Origin: JBKEAJ01 sp047972135
GTDB taxonomy: Bacteria; Bacteroidota; Bacteroidia; Bacteroidales; Prolixibacteraceae
Length of the DNA: 64,000 nucleotides
Direction: 5' to 3'
Assembly (NCBI GenBank): GCA_047972135.1
Contig: JBKEAJ010000153.1
Span: 38,110-102,109, forward strand
How positions within the stretch are numbered: position 1 is the stretch's first letter; the number at the start of each line of letters is the position of its first letter. Shown piece after piece: positions 43,206-52,647 of the stretch. The notes beneath the pieces were generated by a model, which was given only the letters and a program-made list of their open reading frames with translations, searched no databases and was not told the DNA's origin. The position numbers and the translations under genes are program-made.

Positions 43206-43230
43206 GCCCTGACCCCTTGGCTCGTTTCAT
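43206..43230 (-). repeat. Partial copy of the ATGAAACGAGCC leader element
   Basis: On the minus strand this begins ATGAAACGAGCCAAGGG, sharing its first 12 bases with the leader repeats at 24280 (minus) and 24648 (plus). It opens an 18-codon frame beginning MKRAKGSG. The downstream text does not match the other copies. Confidence 0.45.
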
Positions 43231-43323
43231 TTACAATTATTCGATGATTTTACAACCAACAGAAGCAGATACAAGAAAGTCATCATGAATACTTAGGTGT
43301 TACCCTCTGTATGTCTTTGTTTA

Positions 43324-44241
43324 TTATTTCCGCCTCCTATTTAGCTCATTGTGATATGAAATGCCTAAAGCTTCTTTGTTTTCATCTAGCCACTCGCTGA
43401 GTTTCTTTTTTCCCAATGGTGCTGCATCTTCCCATAGGGTTTCTTGCTGCAAACCTTTTATCTCTGCCCATGTGAGCAAAACATCATTCAAAAACATACC
43501 TATCATCTTTGCTCCAAACCATGCCACAGCATTGGGCAGCGGCAGTAAGGGCGTCTTCAAATTGAGCTTGGTCTTAATCAATCGAAGCAGATCGATATAA
43601 CTGTAGCGTTCCTCTCCCAAAGCTGCAAGTGTGCTGTTACCCTCTGCACTCCCTGCGTCTACTAATATGTCTGCAAAATCATCAATGTAAATGGGCTGCA
43701 AACTATACTTCCCACTACCCGGAATACCCATCACAGGAAGCGTTCTGAGCGACCATGCAATATTATTGAGCAATATATCCTCCCCTCCAAATAACACGGC
43801 TGGTCTGACAATGGTATAACTCACCCCGAGGTTTTTCAGATATTCTTCTATCTCGCCCTTTCCTCTGAAGTAGTCGAGACTGCTGTCTTTGTCGGCTTTG
43901 GTGATGCTGACATGCACAACCCTCTCAACACCTGCCTTTTTTGCAGCATCAAAAAGTTTGAAAGTGTTTTCAACCGCCTCTCCATGATTAAACCAAGAAT
44001 GGTTAAACCTCACCCAATAGGTATTGTAAAGTACCTTAGTGCTTTGCAATGCTTCCACCAAACTACCTTCGTTCTTGAAATTTAAAGGATGGACAGCATT
44101 TACCAATACGGAATTTTGCTCCTGTTTATGCGGAGAATTTGTCAAGGTCTCCACCACTTCCCCTCTTTCGATTAGCTTCCTTGCCACGTAGCCTCCGGTA
44201 TAGCCGAAAGCTCCTGTTACCGTGTGAATGTTTCTGTTCAT
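43324..44241 (-). CDS. NAD(P)-binding NmrA/epimerase-like protein
   Basis: The 305-residue product is an atypical short-chain dehydrogenase. It opens with a Rossmann motif, VTGAFGYTGGYVARKLIERG, and continues with the usual strand-helix repeats (VERVVHVSITKADKDS, YTIVRPAVLFGGEDILLNNI). The Tyr-x3-Lys catalytic pair of classical SDRs is absent, as in NmrA-like and NDUFA9-like regulators or redox sensors. The frame extends 13 codons upstream to 44280, but the Rossmann start and the promoter place the ATG at 44241. It is divergent from the GbsR/MarR-like gene, a common regulator-target arrangement. Confidence 0.85.
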   Translation of the reverse strand: MNRNIHTVTGAFGYTGGYVARKLIERGEVVETLTNSPHKQEQNSVLVNAVHPLNFKNEGSLVEALQSTKVLYNTYWVRFNHSWFNHGEAVENTFKLFDAAKKAGVERVVHVSITKADKDSSLDYFRGKGEIEEYLKNLGVSYTIVRPAVLFGGEDILLNNIAWSLRTLPVMGIPGSGKYSLQPIYIDDFADILVDAGSAEGNSTLAALGEERYSYIDLLRLIKTKLNLKTPLLPLPNAVAWFGAKMIGMFLNDVLLTWAEIKGLQQETLWEDAAPLGKKKLSEWLDENKEALGISYHNELNRRRK

Positions 44242-44277
44242 TGTAATTATTTTATTTATTGTATTTTCAGTATTTCC

Positions 44278-44309
44278 CAAAAATACAATATAATTATTAA
44301 ACTTCCAAA
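44278..44309 (-). promoter_or_regulatory. Promoter for the NAD(P)-binding gene
   Basis: On the minus strand TTTG (44306-44309) precedes TATTTTTG (44278-44285) by 20 bases, a full consensus match. The ATG at 44241 follows about 36 bases later. Confidence 0.65.
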
Positions 44310-44336
44310 TATTTCAGGAATAAATGAAATTTTCTT

Positions 44337-44344
44337 TATCTTTG
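44337..44344 (+). promoter_or_regulatory. Putative -7 element for the GbsR/MarR-like gene
   Basis: TATCTTTG is an exact match to the consensus, 28 bases before the ATG at 44373. The -33 part is not clear. This promoter and the divergent one are only about 30 bases apart. Confidence 0.45.
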
Positions 44345-44372
44345 TGGTGCAATTAATTATAAACAAGTAGTC

Positions 44373-44888
44373 ATGGCACAAGACAAGCTCGAAAAAGCAA
44401 AATTGCAGTTCATAAACCAATGGGGAATATTAGGAAGTGCGTGGGGAATAAATAGAACAATGGCGCAAATACAAGCCTTGCTAATGGCTTCTGAAGAGGC
44501 TCTGACCACCGACCAAGTGATGGAAGGACTGTCAATAAGCAGAGGAAACGCCCACTCAAACCTAAAAGAACTTGTACAGTGGAAACTGGCATACATCGAA
44601 ACTAAAGCGGGCGACCGCAAGGAGTATTTCCGAGGAGAGAAAGACCCATGGAAGCTATTCCGTGCTATCAGCCAAGAGCGACAACGACGCGAGATAGACC
44701 CGACCGTCGAAACTCTGAAAAGCTGCATAGAACTGTCGAAAGAAGACGACTCGCAAGAAGCTGGTGTATTTACTGAGCAAATGACTGAACTATTGGACTT
44801 TATAAAACTTGCCGACACTGCTCTGGATAACCTTGTAACAAAGAAACAAAGCAAACTTTTCCAATGGATTATTCAAAGACTGGCATAG
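44373..44888 (+). CDS. GbsR/MarR family transcriptional regulator
   Basis: The 171-residue product is a winged-helix DNA-binding protein. The N-terminal text INQWGILGSAWGINRTMAQI leads into the helix-turn-helix LTTDQVMEGLSISRGNAHSNLKEL (about residues 48-72) and a wing (YIETKAGDRKEYF). A helical C-terminal dimer region follows. The MarR/GbsR group includes sensors of choline and small aromatic ligands; the ligand here is unknown. It faces the NAD(P)-binding gene across 131 bases and precedes a lipoprotein gene that has its own promoter. Confidence 0.88.
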   Translation: MAQDKLEKAKLQFINQWGILGSAWGINRTMAQIQALLMASEEALTTDQVMEGLSISRGNAHSNLKELVQWKLAYIETKAGDRKEYFRGEKDPWKLFRAISQERQRREIDPTVETLKSCIELSKEDDSQEAGVFTEQMTELLDFIKLADTALDNLVTKKQSKLFQWIIQRLA

Positions 44889-44889
44889 A

Positions 44890-44920
44890 TTGCTGATATG
44901 ATAAATATTTGATACATTTG
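44890..44920 (+). promoter_or_regulatory. Promoter for the lipoprotein gene at 44960
   Basis: TTG at 44890-44892 and TACATTTG at 44913-44920 are 20 bases apart, matching the consensus fully. The ATG follows 39 bases later. Confidence 0.65.
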
Positions 44921-44959
44921 CAACTTAGATGGAAGTTTTATTTTAATACACAAATAATC

Positions 44960-45979
44960 ATGAAGCTGATTTTGAGTTTATTAGGGATATATATCCTTGT
45001 GTCTTGTAGTGGAAATAAATCGGGAGGAGCCAACAAAGACGGAGCTAATACTCAGGACGGAAATGAAAACAAGATGATAGTCGACAGTAAATATACTGCT
45101 TCATCCGAGCAGAAACAGCAATATACCGATTTGAGGATTTACGAGCTGGAGCTGTACTTGAAAGATGAGATAAAAGAGGAGTATTCGCCCTTTATATCCC
45201 TAACCGATGGTTTTATTTTTTCCGACAGCCCCGACTCTGTCATAATAGATAAAAAATATTTTGGAGACAACGAATTCGATGATTATCACCGTCTTGATTC
45301 CGAACATCGTAAAAGGTTTCTTGCACAACTCGGAGTCTCTGAAGACGATAAGGTCTTTGTATACAACTATATGATTGATTCGCTTTTTAGCTATACAGTG
45401 AAAGAGCTGCCCGTAATTGCACGTGCAAACGACGACAGCTACAACACTCCTGCCACACAATACGATTATCTGGTGGGTTTTGATCTGAATGAGAAATACT
45501 CTGTATCAGACGTAGATGCTGCCATCGAGAATTTCGTTTATATCGGCAAAGAAAACCCTTTTGCAATAGGGAAGCTAAAGCCCTTTGTATGGAAAGCTGC
45601 CGACAAGCTGCCTGAACCAATTGCCGACAAGTTCGACAAGGCTGATTATCAGGACGAAAGCAAGGTTTACAGCGCGGAAGCTGATGACAATATTTTTTTC
45701 TACGCTCCCATGACAGGTAAATTCTTCGTTGTAGACAAGGCTTGGGAGAATGTCTTATATCAAACAGTTTTTTATCAGAACGACGACGCAGGGCTGACAC
45801 CCTTAAACTATACAAACGAAGATTTTCCCGACGAAGTCTATCAATGGACAGGAGTACTGTTTAAGGGTAAGCCTCCGGTAATATTCGGTTTTGAGTTTCT
45901 TACATCAGGCTGTGGCGAAATACGATTTCTCGACAAAGAAAAGACTTACATCAGAATACTTTGCGACAACAGAGGATGA
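44960..45979 (+). CDS. Lipoprotein of unknown function
   Basis: The 339-residue product begins MKLILSLLGIYILVSCSGNK, with lipobox LVSC and the lipidated Cys at residue 16. A low-complexity G/N/K tether follows (to about residue 40). The mature part is acidic and rich in D, Y and F (for example QYDYLVGFDLNEKYSVSDVD), with no recognised domain. An upstream ATG at 44909 overlaps the promoter and is rejected. It is convergent with the K+/H+ antiporter gene, 11 bases apart. No function is assigned. Confidence 0.75.
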   Translation: MKLILSLLGIYILVSCSGNKSGGANKDGANTQDGNENKMIVDSKYTASSEQKQQYTDLRIYELELYLKDEIKEEYSPFISLTDGFIFSDSPDSVIIDKKYFGDNEFDDYHRLDSEHRKRFLAQLGVSEDDKVFVYNYMIDSLFSYTVKELPVIARANDDSYNTPATQYDYLVGFDLNEKYSVSDVDAAIENFVYIGKENPFAIGKLKPFVWKAADKLPEPIADKFDKADYQDESKVYSAEADDNIFFYAPMTGKFFVVDKAWENVLYQTVFYQNDDAGLTPLNYTNEDFPDEVYQWTGVLFKGKPPVIFGFEFLTSGCGEIRFLDKEKTYIRILCDNRG

Positions 45980-45990
45980 GGTCTTGCCAC

Positions 45991-47463
45991 TTACTCACTA
46001 TGGACTGGCTCTAGCACCGCACTAACATCCTCAGCACTGTCTTTATCATCCAAAATCACTACAAGTATGTCGCCAGCTTCTATAAGTGTAGAGCCGTCTG
46101 CTCGCACATACTGGCTGTTGCGTTTTATCATAACTATAAAAGCCGACTCAGGGAAACCCAAGTCAACAATCCTTTTGTCAACTGCTAAACTATCAGGCAA
46201 TATAGTAAATTCTTTCATCGACGACTTGGGCAAATGCAGGGTATATTGCTCGTCGACTACCACTGCCCTCTTCTTTTCGGGCATCACGACTTTCAACCAT
46301 TTTGCTACTACCGCAAGAGTTGTACCCTGTATCAAAACTGAAGTTACGGAAATAAAGAATACAATGTTGAATATCATATTTGCTTTGTCTATTCCTGCCA
46401 ACAGTGGATAGGTGGCAAATACAATCGGTACGGCTCCACGCAAACCCACCCACGAAATGTACAAACGCCTTTTCATTCTCATCCTAAAAGGTATCAAGCT
46501 GATAAACACTCCAATAGGACGAGCAAGAAGTATCAAGCTCACAGAAATAAGCAGACCTATCCATGCTATATCAATAATCTGACTGGGAAAGACGAGCAAT
46601 CCCAAAGTCAGAAACAGCACTATTTGCATCAGCCATGCCATACCATCGAACATCTTTAGAATGGTGGACTTATGTATCAAATCCTGATTGCCCAGATAGA
46701 CCGCACATATGTAAATGGCAAGAAAACCGTTGCCTCCAACAAAATCGGTAGCCGAAAAAGTAGCAAACATCAACCCTATCACCAATATAGGATACAAGCC
46801 CTCGAAGTCAAGGTTCAGCTTATTAATAAGATATTTGCTGATTTTCCCAAAGACAAAACCTGCAAGTCCGCCAATAATCATCTGCTGAAAGAAAAAGGGG
46901 ATAATGGAAAGCAAACTTTTATCCTGATTGGTTACCAATGTAAGAAACGAGATGGTGAGGACATAAGCCATCGGGTCGTTGCTACCACTCTCGAACTCCA
47001 AAGTAGGACGCAAGTTCTTTTTCAATGCCAAATTTCTAGAGCGCAAAATGGAAAATACTGCAGCAGCATCGGTGGAAGACACTATAGACCCCAGAAGCAT
47101 ACTTTCGTAAATAGTGAAATCGGTGAGCAAAAACACGATTGTACCCAAGGACAATGCCGTGAGCAAAACCCCGACAGTGGACAAGGCAAGCCCCTCGCGG
47201 AAAATGGGCTTCACACTACTCCACCGAGTATCGAGCCCTCCCGAAAACATAATAAAGTTGAACGACACTATGCCTATAAATTGTGCCAGTTGGGGATCGT
47301 CGAAATTAATGCCGCCGATACCCTCAGAACCGGCAAGCATGCCGACTACCAAGAAGAGCAACAAAGTAGGAACTCCATATTTAAACGCCCTCTTTGCAAA
47401 GAATATACTCAGCAGAAGCAGCAGAGAACCTATCAGTAATATGTTTTCAATCGTAATGGTCAT
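45991..47463 (-). CDS. Potassium/proton antiporter, CPA1 family with TrkA-C domain
   Basis: The 490-residue membrane protein has twelve or so helices of the CPA1/NhaP2 (CvrA) kind. Conserved ion-path text includes SSTDAAAVFSIL (about residues 130-141) and LEFESGSNDPMAYVL (about 153-167), which holds the ND motif of this family. The last 90 residues form a TrkA-C-type regulatory domain (VDKRIVDLGFPESAFIVMIKR and AGDILVVILDDKDS), which usually binds a small ligand. It would exchange K+ or Na+ for protons for pH and ion balance. No neighbour suggests more. Confidence 0.92.
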   Translation of the reverse strand: MTITIENILLIGSLLLLLSIFFAKRAFKYGVPTLLLFLVVGMLAGSEGIGGINFDDPQLAQFIGIVSFNFIMFSGGLDTRWSSVKPIFREGLALSTVGVLLTALSLGTIVFLLTDFTIYESMLLGSIVSSTDAAAVFSILRSRNLALKKNLRPTLEFESGSNDPMAYVLTISFLTLVTNQDKSLLSIIPFFFQQMIIGGLAGFVFGKISKYLINKLNLDFEGLYPILVIGLMFATFSATDFVGGNGFLAIYICAVYLGNQDLIHKSTILKMFDGMAWLMQIVLFLTLGLLVFPSQIIDIAWIGLLISVSLILLARPIGVFISLIPFRMRMKRRLYISWVGLRGAVPIVFATYPLLAGIDKANMIFNIVFFISVTSVLIQGTTLAVVAKWLKVVMPEKKRAVVVDEQYTLHLPKSSMKEFTILPDSLAVDKRIVDLGFPESAFIVMIKRNSQYVRADGSTLIEAGDILVVILDDKDSAEDVSAVLEPVHSE

Positions 47464-47549
47464 TCTTCAAATATCTTGTATAATCACATAAAGTCAACAA
47501 ATTTATCTGTTTTTTTTTATTTTGAAGTGCGGCAAAGCATTAGTTTGTG

Positions 47550-47557
47550 TATTTTTG
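47550..47557 (+). promoter_or_regulatory. Putative -7 element for the helicase gene
   Basis: TATTTTTG is an exact -7 match 20 bases before the TTG start. The nearest TTG upstream (47522-47524) is 25 bases away, longer than usual. The resulting leader would be very short. Confidence 0.4.
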
Positions 47558-47577
47558 TTGTTAAATAAAAATGAGGT

Positions 47578-50298
47578 TTGACGGAATATCCTAAGAATAT
47601 AAAATTTAAATACCCCTGGCGGAAGTATCAACAACGGGTATTGGATGATTTAGAAAAATATCTGGACGACGAACATCTGCATGTCGTTGCTCCTCCCGGC
47701 TCGGGGAAGACCGTACTTGGACTGGAAGTAGCAATACGACTTAACAAACCAACTCTCATCCTTGCCCCGACTATTGCCATTCGCAACCAATGGATACAAC
47801 GTTTCTGCGAGCTTTTTCTGCAAACCACGCAACCTCCCGACTGGATTTCGCAAGACATACGAAACCCTAAGTTTTTGACTGTCGCAACATATCAGGGACT
47901 GCACGCAGCATGCAATAATCTGAAAATATCTGAGACTGACCCCGAGGAGGAAGAAGGAGAAGAATTTGAGAGTCATAAACATAATAACAACACAGAACTA
48001 AGCTCTATCGCAAAAGGACTGCTGGATCAAAAAGTAGGAACTATTGTAGTGGACGAAGTACATCACCTGAGAAACGAATGGTGGAGTACACTGTCGAAAA
48101 TTAAAGAAAAACTCAATCCCAACATCGTCGGGCTAACTGCCACTCCGCCCTACGATACCTCTGCCGCCGAATGGCATCGGTATATTGGACTGAATGGCTT
48201 TGTCGATACAGAAATATCTGTTCCCGAATTAATTACGGAAGAAAACTTGTGTCCACATCAGGATTATGTACATTTCTCAACTCCAACAGAAATTGAACAA
48301 ATGAGTATTGACAAACTAAGAGATAGAAACAAGAATCTTTTTAGCCAAATCAGTACCGACCAAAGCATAGTCAAAGCAATAGAGAACTTCCCTGCATGGA
48401 TGAAACCATTGGAACAAACGGACTGGATTTACGACAACTTCCTATACTACTCGGCTTGCCTAATATTTATGAATGCCAACGAAAAGGAAATCCCAAAATC
48501 ATATGTTAGTATCGTAGGCAAAAAGAACTTCAGAATACCAAACCTTGACCACCATTGGCTTGAAACACTACTGGAATTCTATCTTATACGGGAAAGAAAG
48601 TTCTTTGAGAAGGAGCTAGAAGAACACCAAATAAAACTGGAAAATCAACTCAAAAGAAACGGTGTTTTTGAAAACGGGAAAATTGACTTCTCCCACAATA
48701 ACAAGATAGACAAGCTATTAGCTTCGAGCATCGGCAAATTGAACAGTATCAAAGAAATAGTCGATTTTGAGCATAGTAAACTCGGAAAAGACTTGCGACT
48801 GGTTGTGCTGACAGACTTTATTCGCAAGGAATACTTTGCCCTCTCCGCCGAAAATAATTTGGAACTAAATAAAATTGGAGTTATCCCAATTTTTGAGAAT
48901 CTGAGGCGCAACAATACAGAAAACAGAAAGATAGGTATTCTCACGGGCTCTATCGTTATTATCCCAACAAGTGCCCACGAAATACTGAAAACAGCAGCAG
49001 CTAAATACGGTATTGAGAGCCTGAGTACAAGCTCCGTTCAATACGACAGTAACTACCTAGTTATAAATCAGAATGAACAGATAAAACACAACATCGTACA
49101 TCTGATAACACAAATTTTTGAACAAGGTGAAATCGAAGTGCTGATAGGCACAAAGTCGCTACTCGGCGAGGGCTGGGACGCTCCTGCCATCAACACTTTG
49201 ATTCTGGCAAGTTTTGTAGGCTCGTTCATGCTGTCAAACCAAATGCGTGGACGTGCAATAAGAACACAAAAGAACAAAACCGACAAAACCGGAAACATTT
49301 GGCATCTAGTATGCATAGACCCGACAGTGGCAACCGGAGGCGACGATTTTGAAAAACTTCAGAGACGTTTTCGAAATTTTGTAGGCATATCTTTCGACAA
49401 AATTCCTGAAATTGAGAATAACATAGGCAGACTAAACCTGCCTGAATCCTTTTCCAAAAAAGAAGTTGTTGACGAAAAGAATGCAGAGATGTTTGCAAGT
49501 GCAGCAGATAGAGCGAGTTTGAAAAAACGTTGGAGTACTGCCATCAGTGGCGGCAAAGGCTTGGTCGAACAAGTAAAAATTCTCTTTACAGGAAACATGC
49601 CGCTGCAAAAGGTCAAAACTCTATATCTTAGAAAAACAATAGCAAACCTCGCAGCAACACTGACAAGTGCTGCCGTCGGATATGCTATTTCAGTACAAAA
49701 CCTTTTGCGCTTTGTTGACATAAAAAAACCTCAAACTGCTACCACTACTGCAATTATTGCATTAGGAGGTGCTGCTCTGTTCTTAGGTGCTAAAGCTCTC
49801 AAAACCTTTCGCTTGTGGCTTAAATATCGAGATATATCTAAAGACATAAAAGCGATAGGAGAAACAGTACTCATCTCACTGATAAGAGCAAAGTTTATTC
49901 ATACTCCAAAATCAAAGCTGAAAGTCCATGCATCTGCAGATGAGGAGGGAACAATGCTTTGCTTTCTGTTTGGCGGAACGACCTTCGAGGAAGCCACATT
50001 TATGTCTGCATTGAACGAAATTATTAATCCCATCGAGAATCCTCGCTATGTGATAAAAAGAAAGAGCCACTCCTTAGCTGGAACAACTCAGGAGGACTAT
50101 CATGCAGTCCCCGAAATATTGGGACGCAACAAGAGAATGGCAGAGTATTTTGAGTCGGTGTGGAAGGCGCATGTCGGCAGGTGCGAACTGATTTACACAA
50201 GAACTCCCGAAGGACGGAAATTATTACTGCGATTTAGAGCCGAGACGCTTTCTGCACAATTCCAAAAAAAATCTGAGCGTATAAGTAAATGGAGGTAA
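47578..50298 (+). CDS. SF2 DEAD/DEAH-type helicase with two predicted membrane helices
   Basis: The 906-residue protein has a superfamily 2 helicase core: the N-terminal IKFKYPWRKYQQRVLDDLE, Walker A APPGSGKT (residues 38-45), VDEVHHL as motif II near residue 158, LTATPP as motif III, and QMRGRAIR as motif VI near residue 555. A large insertion rich in lysine and glutamate splits the two RecA domains. Unusually, two hydrophobic segments follow the core (about residues 687-706 and 722-741), then a soluble tail of about 165 residues. The start is TTG at 47578; a stop lies two codons upstream, so no earlier start is possible. Its role is not known. A nucleic-acid-linked function tied to the membrane is inference. 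Confidence 0.85.
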   Translation: MTEYPKNIKFKYPWRKYQQRVLDDLEKYLDDEHLHVVAPPGSGKTVLGLEVAIRLNKPTLILAPTIAIRNQWIQRFCELFLQTTQPPDWISQDIRNPKFLTVATYQGLHAACNNLKISETDPEEEEGEEFESHKHNNNTELSSIAKGLLDQKVGTIVVDEVHHLRNEWWSTLSKIKEKLNPNIVGLTATPPYDTSAAEWHRYIGLNGFVDTEISVPELITEENLCPHQDYVHFSTPTEIEQMSIDKLRDRNKNLFSQISTDQSIVKAIENFPAWMKPLEQTDWIYDNFLYYSACLIFMNANEKEIPKSYVSIVGKKNFRIPNLDHHWLETLLEFYLIRERKFFEKELEEHQIKLENQLKRNGVFENGKIDFSHNNKIDKLLASSIGKLNSIKEIVDFEHSKLGKDLRLVVLTDFIRKEYFALSAENNLELNKIGVIPIFENLRRNNTENRKIGILTGSIVIIPTSAHEILKTAAAKYGIESLSTSSVQYDSNYLVINQNEQIKHNIVHLITQIFEQGEIEVLIGTKSLLGEGWDAPAINTLILASFVGSFMLSNQMRGRAIRTQKNKTDKTGNIWHLVCIDPTVATGGDDFEKLQRRFRNFVGISFDKIPEIENNIGRLNLPESFSKKEVVDEKNAEMFASAADRASLKKRWSTAISGGKGLVEQVKILFTGNMPLQKVKTLYLRKTIANLAATLTSAAVGYAISVQNLLRFVDIKKPQTATTTAIIALGGAALFLGAKALKTFRLWLKYRDISKDIKAIGETVLISLIRAKFIHTPKSKLKVHASADEEGTMLCFLFGGTTFEEATFMSALNEIINPIENPRYVIKRKSHSLAGTTQEDYHAVPEILGRNKRMAEYFESVWKAHVGRCELIYTRTPEGRKLLLRFRAETLSAQFQKKSERISKWR

Positions 50299-50304
50299 TA
50301 ACTA

Positions 50305-50336
50305 TTGAGAGGACTGATAATATTTTATTATCTTTG
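50305..50336 (+). promoter_or_regulatory. Promoter for glmM
   Basis: TTG at 50305-50307 and TATCTTTG at 50329-50336 are 21 bases apart, an excellent consensus match. The ATG follows 22 bases later. Confidence 0.65.
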
Positions 50337-50358
50337 CGTAGACTAAATTTAAATAAAG

Positions 50359-51738
50359 ATGGCACTAATAAAATCTATTTCCGGCATTAGAGGAACAATA
50401 GGAGGGCAGGCAAGCAAAGCTCTCACACCCATTGATATAGTAAGATTCACAGCAGCCTACGCACGATGGGCAAGAGAAGAGGCAAAAAAAGACAGGGTAA
50501 AAGTCGTTGTTGGCAGAGATGCCAGAATATCGGGACAAATGGTCAAGAATATTGTGCTTGGAACACTACAAGGCTGCGGCTGCGATGTTATAGACATAGA
50601 CCTTGCCACAACCCCGACGACCGAAGTAGCAGTAATAAACGAAAAAGCAGATGGTGGACTAATACTCACAGCCAGCCACAACCCACGACAATGGAACGCA
50701 CTTAAACTCCTTAGCCATGAAGGCGAATTTCTAAATGCCGAACAAGGTGCTAAAGTTCTCGACATCGCAGAAAGAGAAGATTTCTTGTTTCCTGAGGTCG
50801 ATGGTATAGGTAATATTTCCTCTAAGGATTATGCCGATTTTCATATCGAACAAGTTTTAGCTCTAAAACTCGTCGACAAAGAATTGATAAAGAGCAGGAA
50901 ATTTCGCATCGGCATTGACGCTGTAAACTCAGTAGGTGCTCCTATTATTCCTAAGTTATTGAGTGCCTTAGGAGTTGAGCATATTGAAGAAATTAACTGT
51001 AATCCCAACGGCGAGTTTGCACACACTCCCGAACCGCTACCCGAAAACCTCGTAGAAACATCCGAGATTGTTAAGAATAAAAATCTGGACCTGTGTTTCG
51101 TGGTCGATCCCGATGCAGACAGGCTGGCAATTATAAACGAGGACGGAACCATGTTTGGCGAAGAATACTCCCTGGTATCGATTGCAGACTTTGTATTGAG
51201 CAAAACACCCGGCAACACCGTGTCGAACCTTTCATCATCAATGGCATTGAAAGACATAACTCTTGCCCACTCTTGCGAGTACTCCACTTCCGCAGTCGGC
51301 GAGGTCAATGTCGTGGCACAGATGAAAGCATCAAATGCAGTAATTGGTGGAGAAGGAAACGGAGGCATTATATATCCCGAAGCTCACTACGGCAGGGATG
51401 CGCTTGTAGGAATAGCCTTATTCCTTACACTTCTTGCAGAAAAAGAAGGTAAATGCTCGGAGCTAAGGCAACAATACCCCGAATACCACAGCTCCAAAAA
51501 TAAGCTAACACTCACAGAAGGCACAGATGTCGACAATATTCTTGAAAAAGTAAAAGCTCACTATTCAAACCACGACATAAATTTGATTGACGGCGTGAAA
51601 ATAACATTGGATAAGCAATGGGTACACCTGAGAAAATCTAACACTGAACCAATTATCAGAATATACTCCGAGGCAAAAACAGAAGCCGAAGCTAAGACAC
51701 TGGCTGAGGAGGTAAAAAAAATAGCAACTAATTGTTGA
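50359..51738 (+). CDS. glmM: Phosphoglucosamine mutase
   Basis: The 459-residue enzyme is of the alpha-D-phosphohexomutase superfamily and would convert glucosamine-6-phosphate to glucosamine-1-phosphate for UDP-GlcNAc. The phosphoserine is S106 in LTASHNPRQWN. The metal loop DPDADRLAI and the sugar-binding GGEGNGGIIYPEAHYGRDAL are intact. The phosphate-binding end reads RKSNTEPIIRIYSEA. A phosphomannomutase activity cannot be excluded by sequence alone. It has its own promoter and ends in a bidirectional terminator shared with the convergent sigma gene. Confidence 0.88.
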   Translation: MALIKSISGIRGTIGGQASKALTPIDIVRFTAAYARWAREEAKKDRVKVVVGRDARISGQMVKNIVLGTLQGCGCDVIDIDLATTPTTEVAVINEKADGGLILTASHNPRQWNALKLLSHEGEFLNAEQGAKVLDIAEREDFLFPEVDGIGNISSKDYADFHIEQVLALKLVDKELIKSRKFRIGIDAVNSVGAPIIPKLLSALGVEHIEEINCNPNGEFAHTPEPLPENLVETSEIVKNKNLDLCFVVDPDADRLAIINEDGTMFGEEYSLVSIADFVLSKTPGNTVSNLSSSMALKDITLAHSCEYSTSAVGEVNVVAQMKASNAVIGGEGNGGIIYPEAHYGRDALVGIALFLTLLAEKEGKCSELRQQYPEYHSSKNKLTLTEGTDVDNILEKVKAHYSNHDINLIDGVKITLDKQWVHLRKSNTEPIIRIYSEAKTEAEAKTLAEEVKKIATNC

Positions 51739-51750
51739 GTTGCTATTTTC
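51713..51750. terminator. Bidirectional terminator between glmM and the second ECF sigma gene
   Basis: A perfect 9-base stem ATAGCAACT / AGTTGCTAT (51721-51729 and 51738-51746) spans the glmM stop codon. A-run before and T-run after serve both directions. Confidence 0.8.
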
Positions 51751-51765
51751 ATATTTATTATTAAT

Positions 51766-52272
51766 CTAGTCGTTCCAACGATAGTCCTTTAAGGAACTAC
51801 TTAATTTCTCCCTTGTAATAAAGATTTTACTCTTTACCGTTCCCAAAGGAATGTTCAGCTTCTCGGATATTTCTTTGTACTTGTAACCGTTGACATACAT
51901 GCTGAATGGCACTTTGAAGCTATCGTCAAGACTGTTAATCGTCTCCTGAATAAAGTTGTAACTATAATCGGAATCTGCACTGATAGATGTCGTGATGGTG
52001 TAAGTAGCTGGCACATAAACATCATCGTCGTCTAAAGTGTATTTTACCTTCGTATTCCTTCGGTATTCATTGATAAATGTGTTCCTCATAATCGCATATG
52101 CCCACGCCTTCAAATTACTGTTCTCTCTATATTTATCGGTACTCGACAGTGCTTTTAGCAAAGTCTCTTGCAGTAGGTCTTTTGCCCTGTCAGTGTCGGA
52201 CGTTAAAGAATATGCATACCCTTCCAACTTTGGACTTAGGTCTATTAATTGCTGTTTGATACTTGTATTCAT
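51766..52272 (-). CDS. ECF RNA polymerase sigma factor (sigma-70 family)
   Basis: The 168-residue product is an ECF sigma factor of the common Bacteroidetes type. Region 2 reads AYSLTSDTDRAKDLLQETLLKAL with AWAYAIMRNTFINEYRR, and region 4 reads KVPFSMYVNGYKYKEISEKLNIPLGTVKSKIFITREKL in parts. No anti-sigma gene lies beside it, unlike the pair at 2782-4697; it stands alone, convergent with glmM. The gap upstream (52273-52647) shows no full promoter match. Confidence 0.9.
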   Translation of the reverse strand: MNTSIKQQLIDLSPKLEGYAYSLTSDTDRAKDLLQETLLKALSSTDKYRENSNLKAWAYAIMRNTFINEYRRNTKVKYTLDDDDVYVPATYTITTSISADSDYSYNFIQETINSLDDSFKVPFSMYVNGYKYKEISEKLNIPLGTVKSKIFITREKLSSSLKDYRWND

Positions 52273-52647
52273 TTTAATTACTTGCTAATTAATTGTGTTA
52301 TATCATGTTTTCAGTTTAATGTACGCAAAACTCATGCCCGACCGAAAATAATTAAAATAAAACAAACTAAATGTCAATCAACGAATGTTAATCGGCTCAT
52401 TGATAGTACATTACCTCCTCTATCTGTCATAGAAAATTCCTGATATCCATCGTAATGGAAAGTTCGCCTCCATCATCATTAAGTCGAAGTAATAAATGTA
52501 AAAAAACTAATAAATACCCAATCGCCACTTTATGGTGCATCCAAAACCTCAATATGCAAATCTTCCCTCTCTACAAGAACTGCACTTGCACAAACCTTTG
52601 CACATACTTGAAAGGAGCATTTGGCAGGCTGAGCCAAACTCCATCAA
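52273..52647. other. Gene-free gap before the second sigma gene
   Basis: I see no protein frame of substance, repeat or hairpin in these 375 bases. It lies between the sigma factor start and the end of the small lipoprotein gene. Confidence 0.55.

Larger units (their letters stand above)
42766..43323. other. Gene-free gap with simple repeats
   Basis: These 558 bases hold the MBL promoter (42770-42800), tandem octamers (42834-42857), telomere-like heptamers (42865-42891), a single REP-like arm (42964-42993) and an ATGAAACGAGCC element on the minus strand (43206-43230). No protein-coding frame of note is seen. Confidence 0.6.

Noticed and set aside
46672..47439. 255-residue plus-strand open frame
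   Set aside because: It is antisense to the antiporter and its composition (Q, K, H rich) is typical of the reverse of hydrophobic coding.
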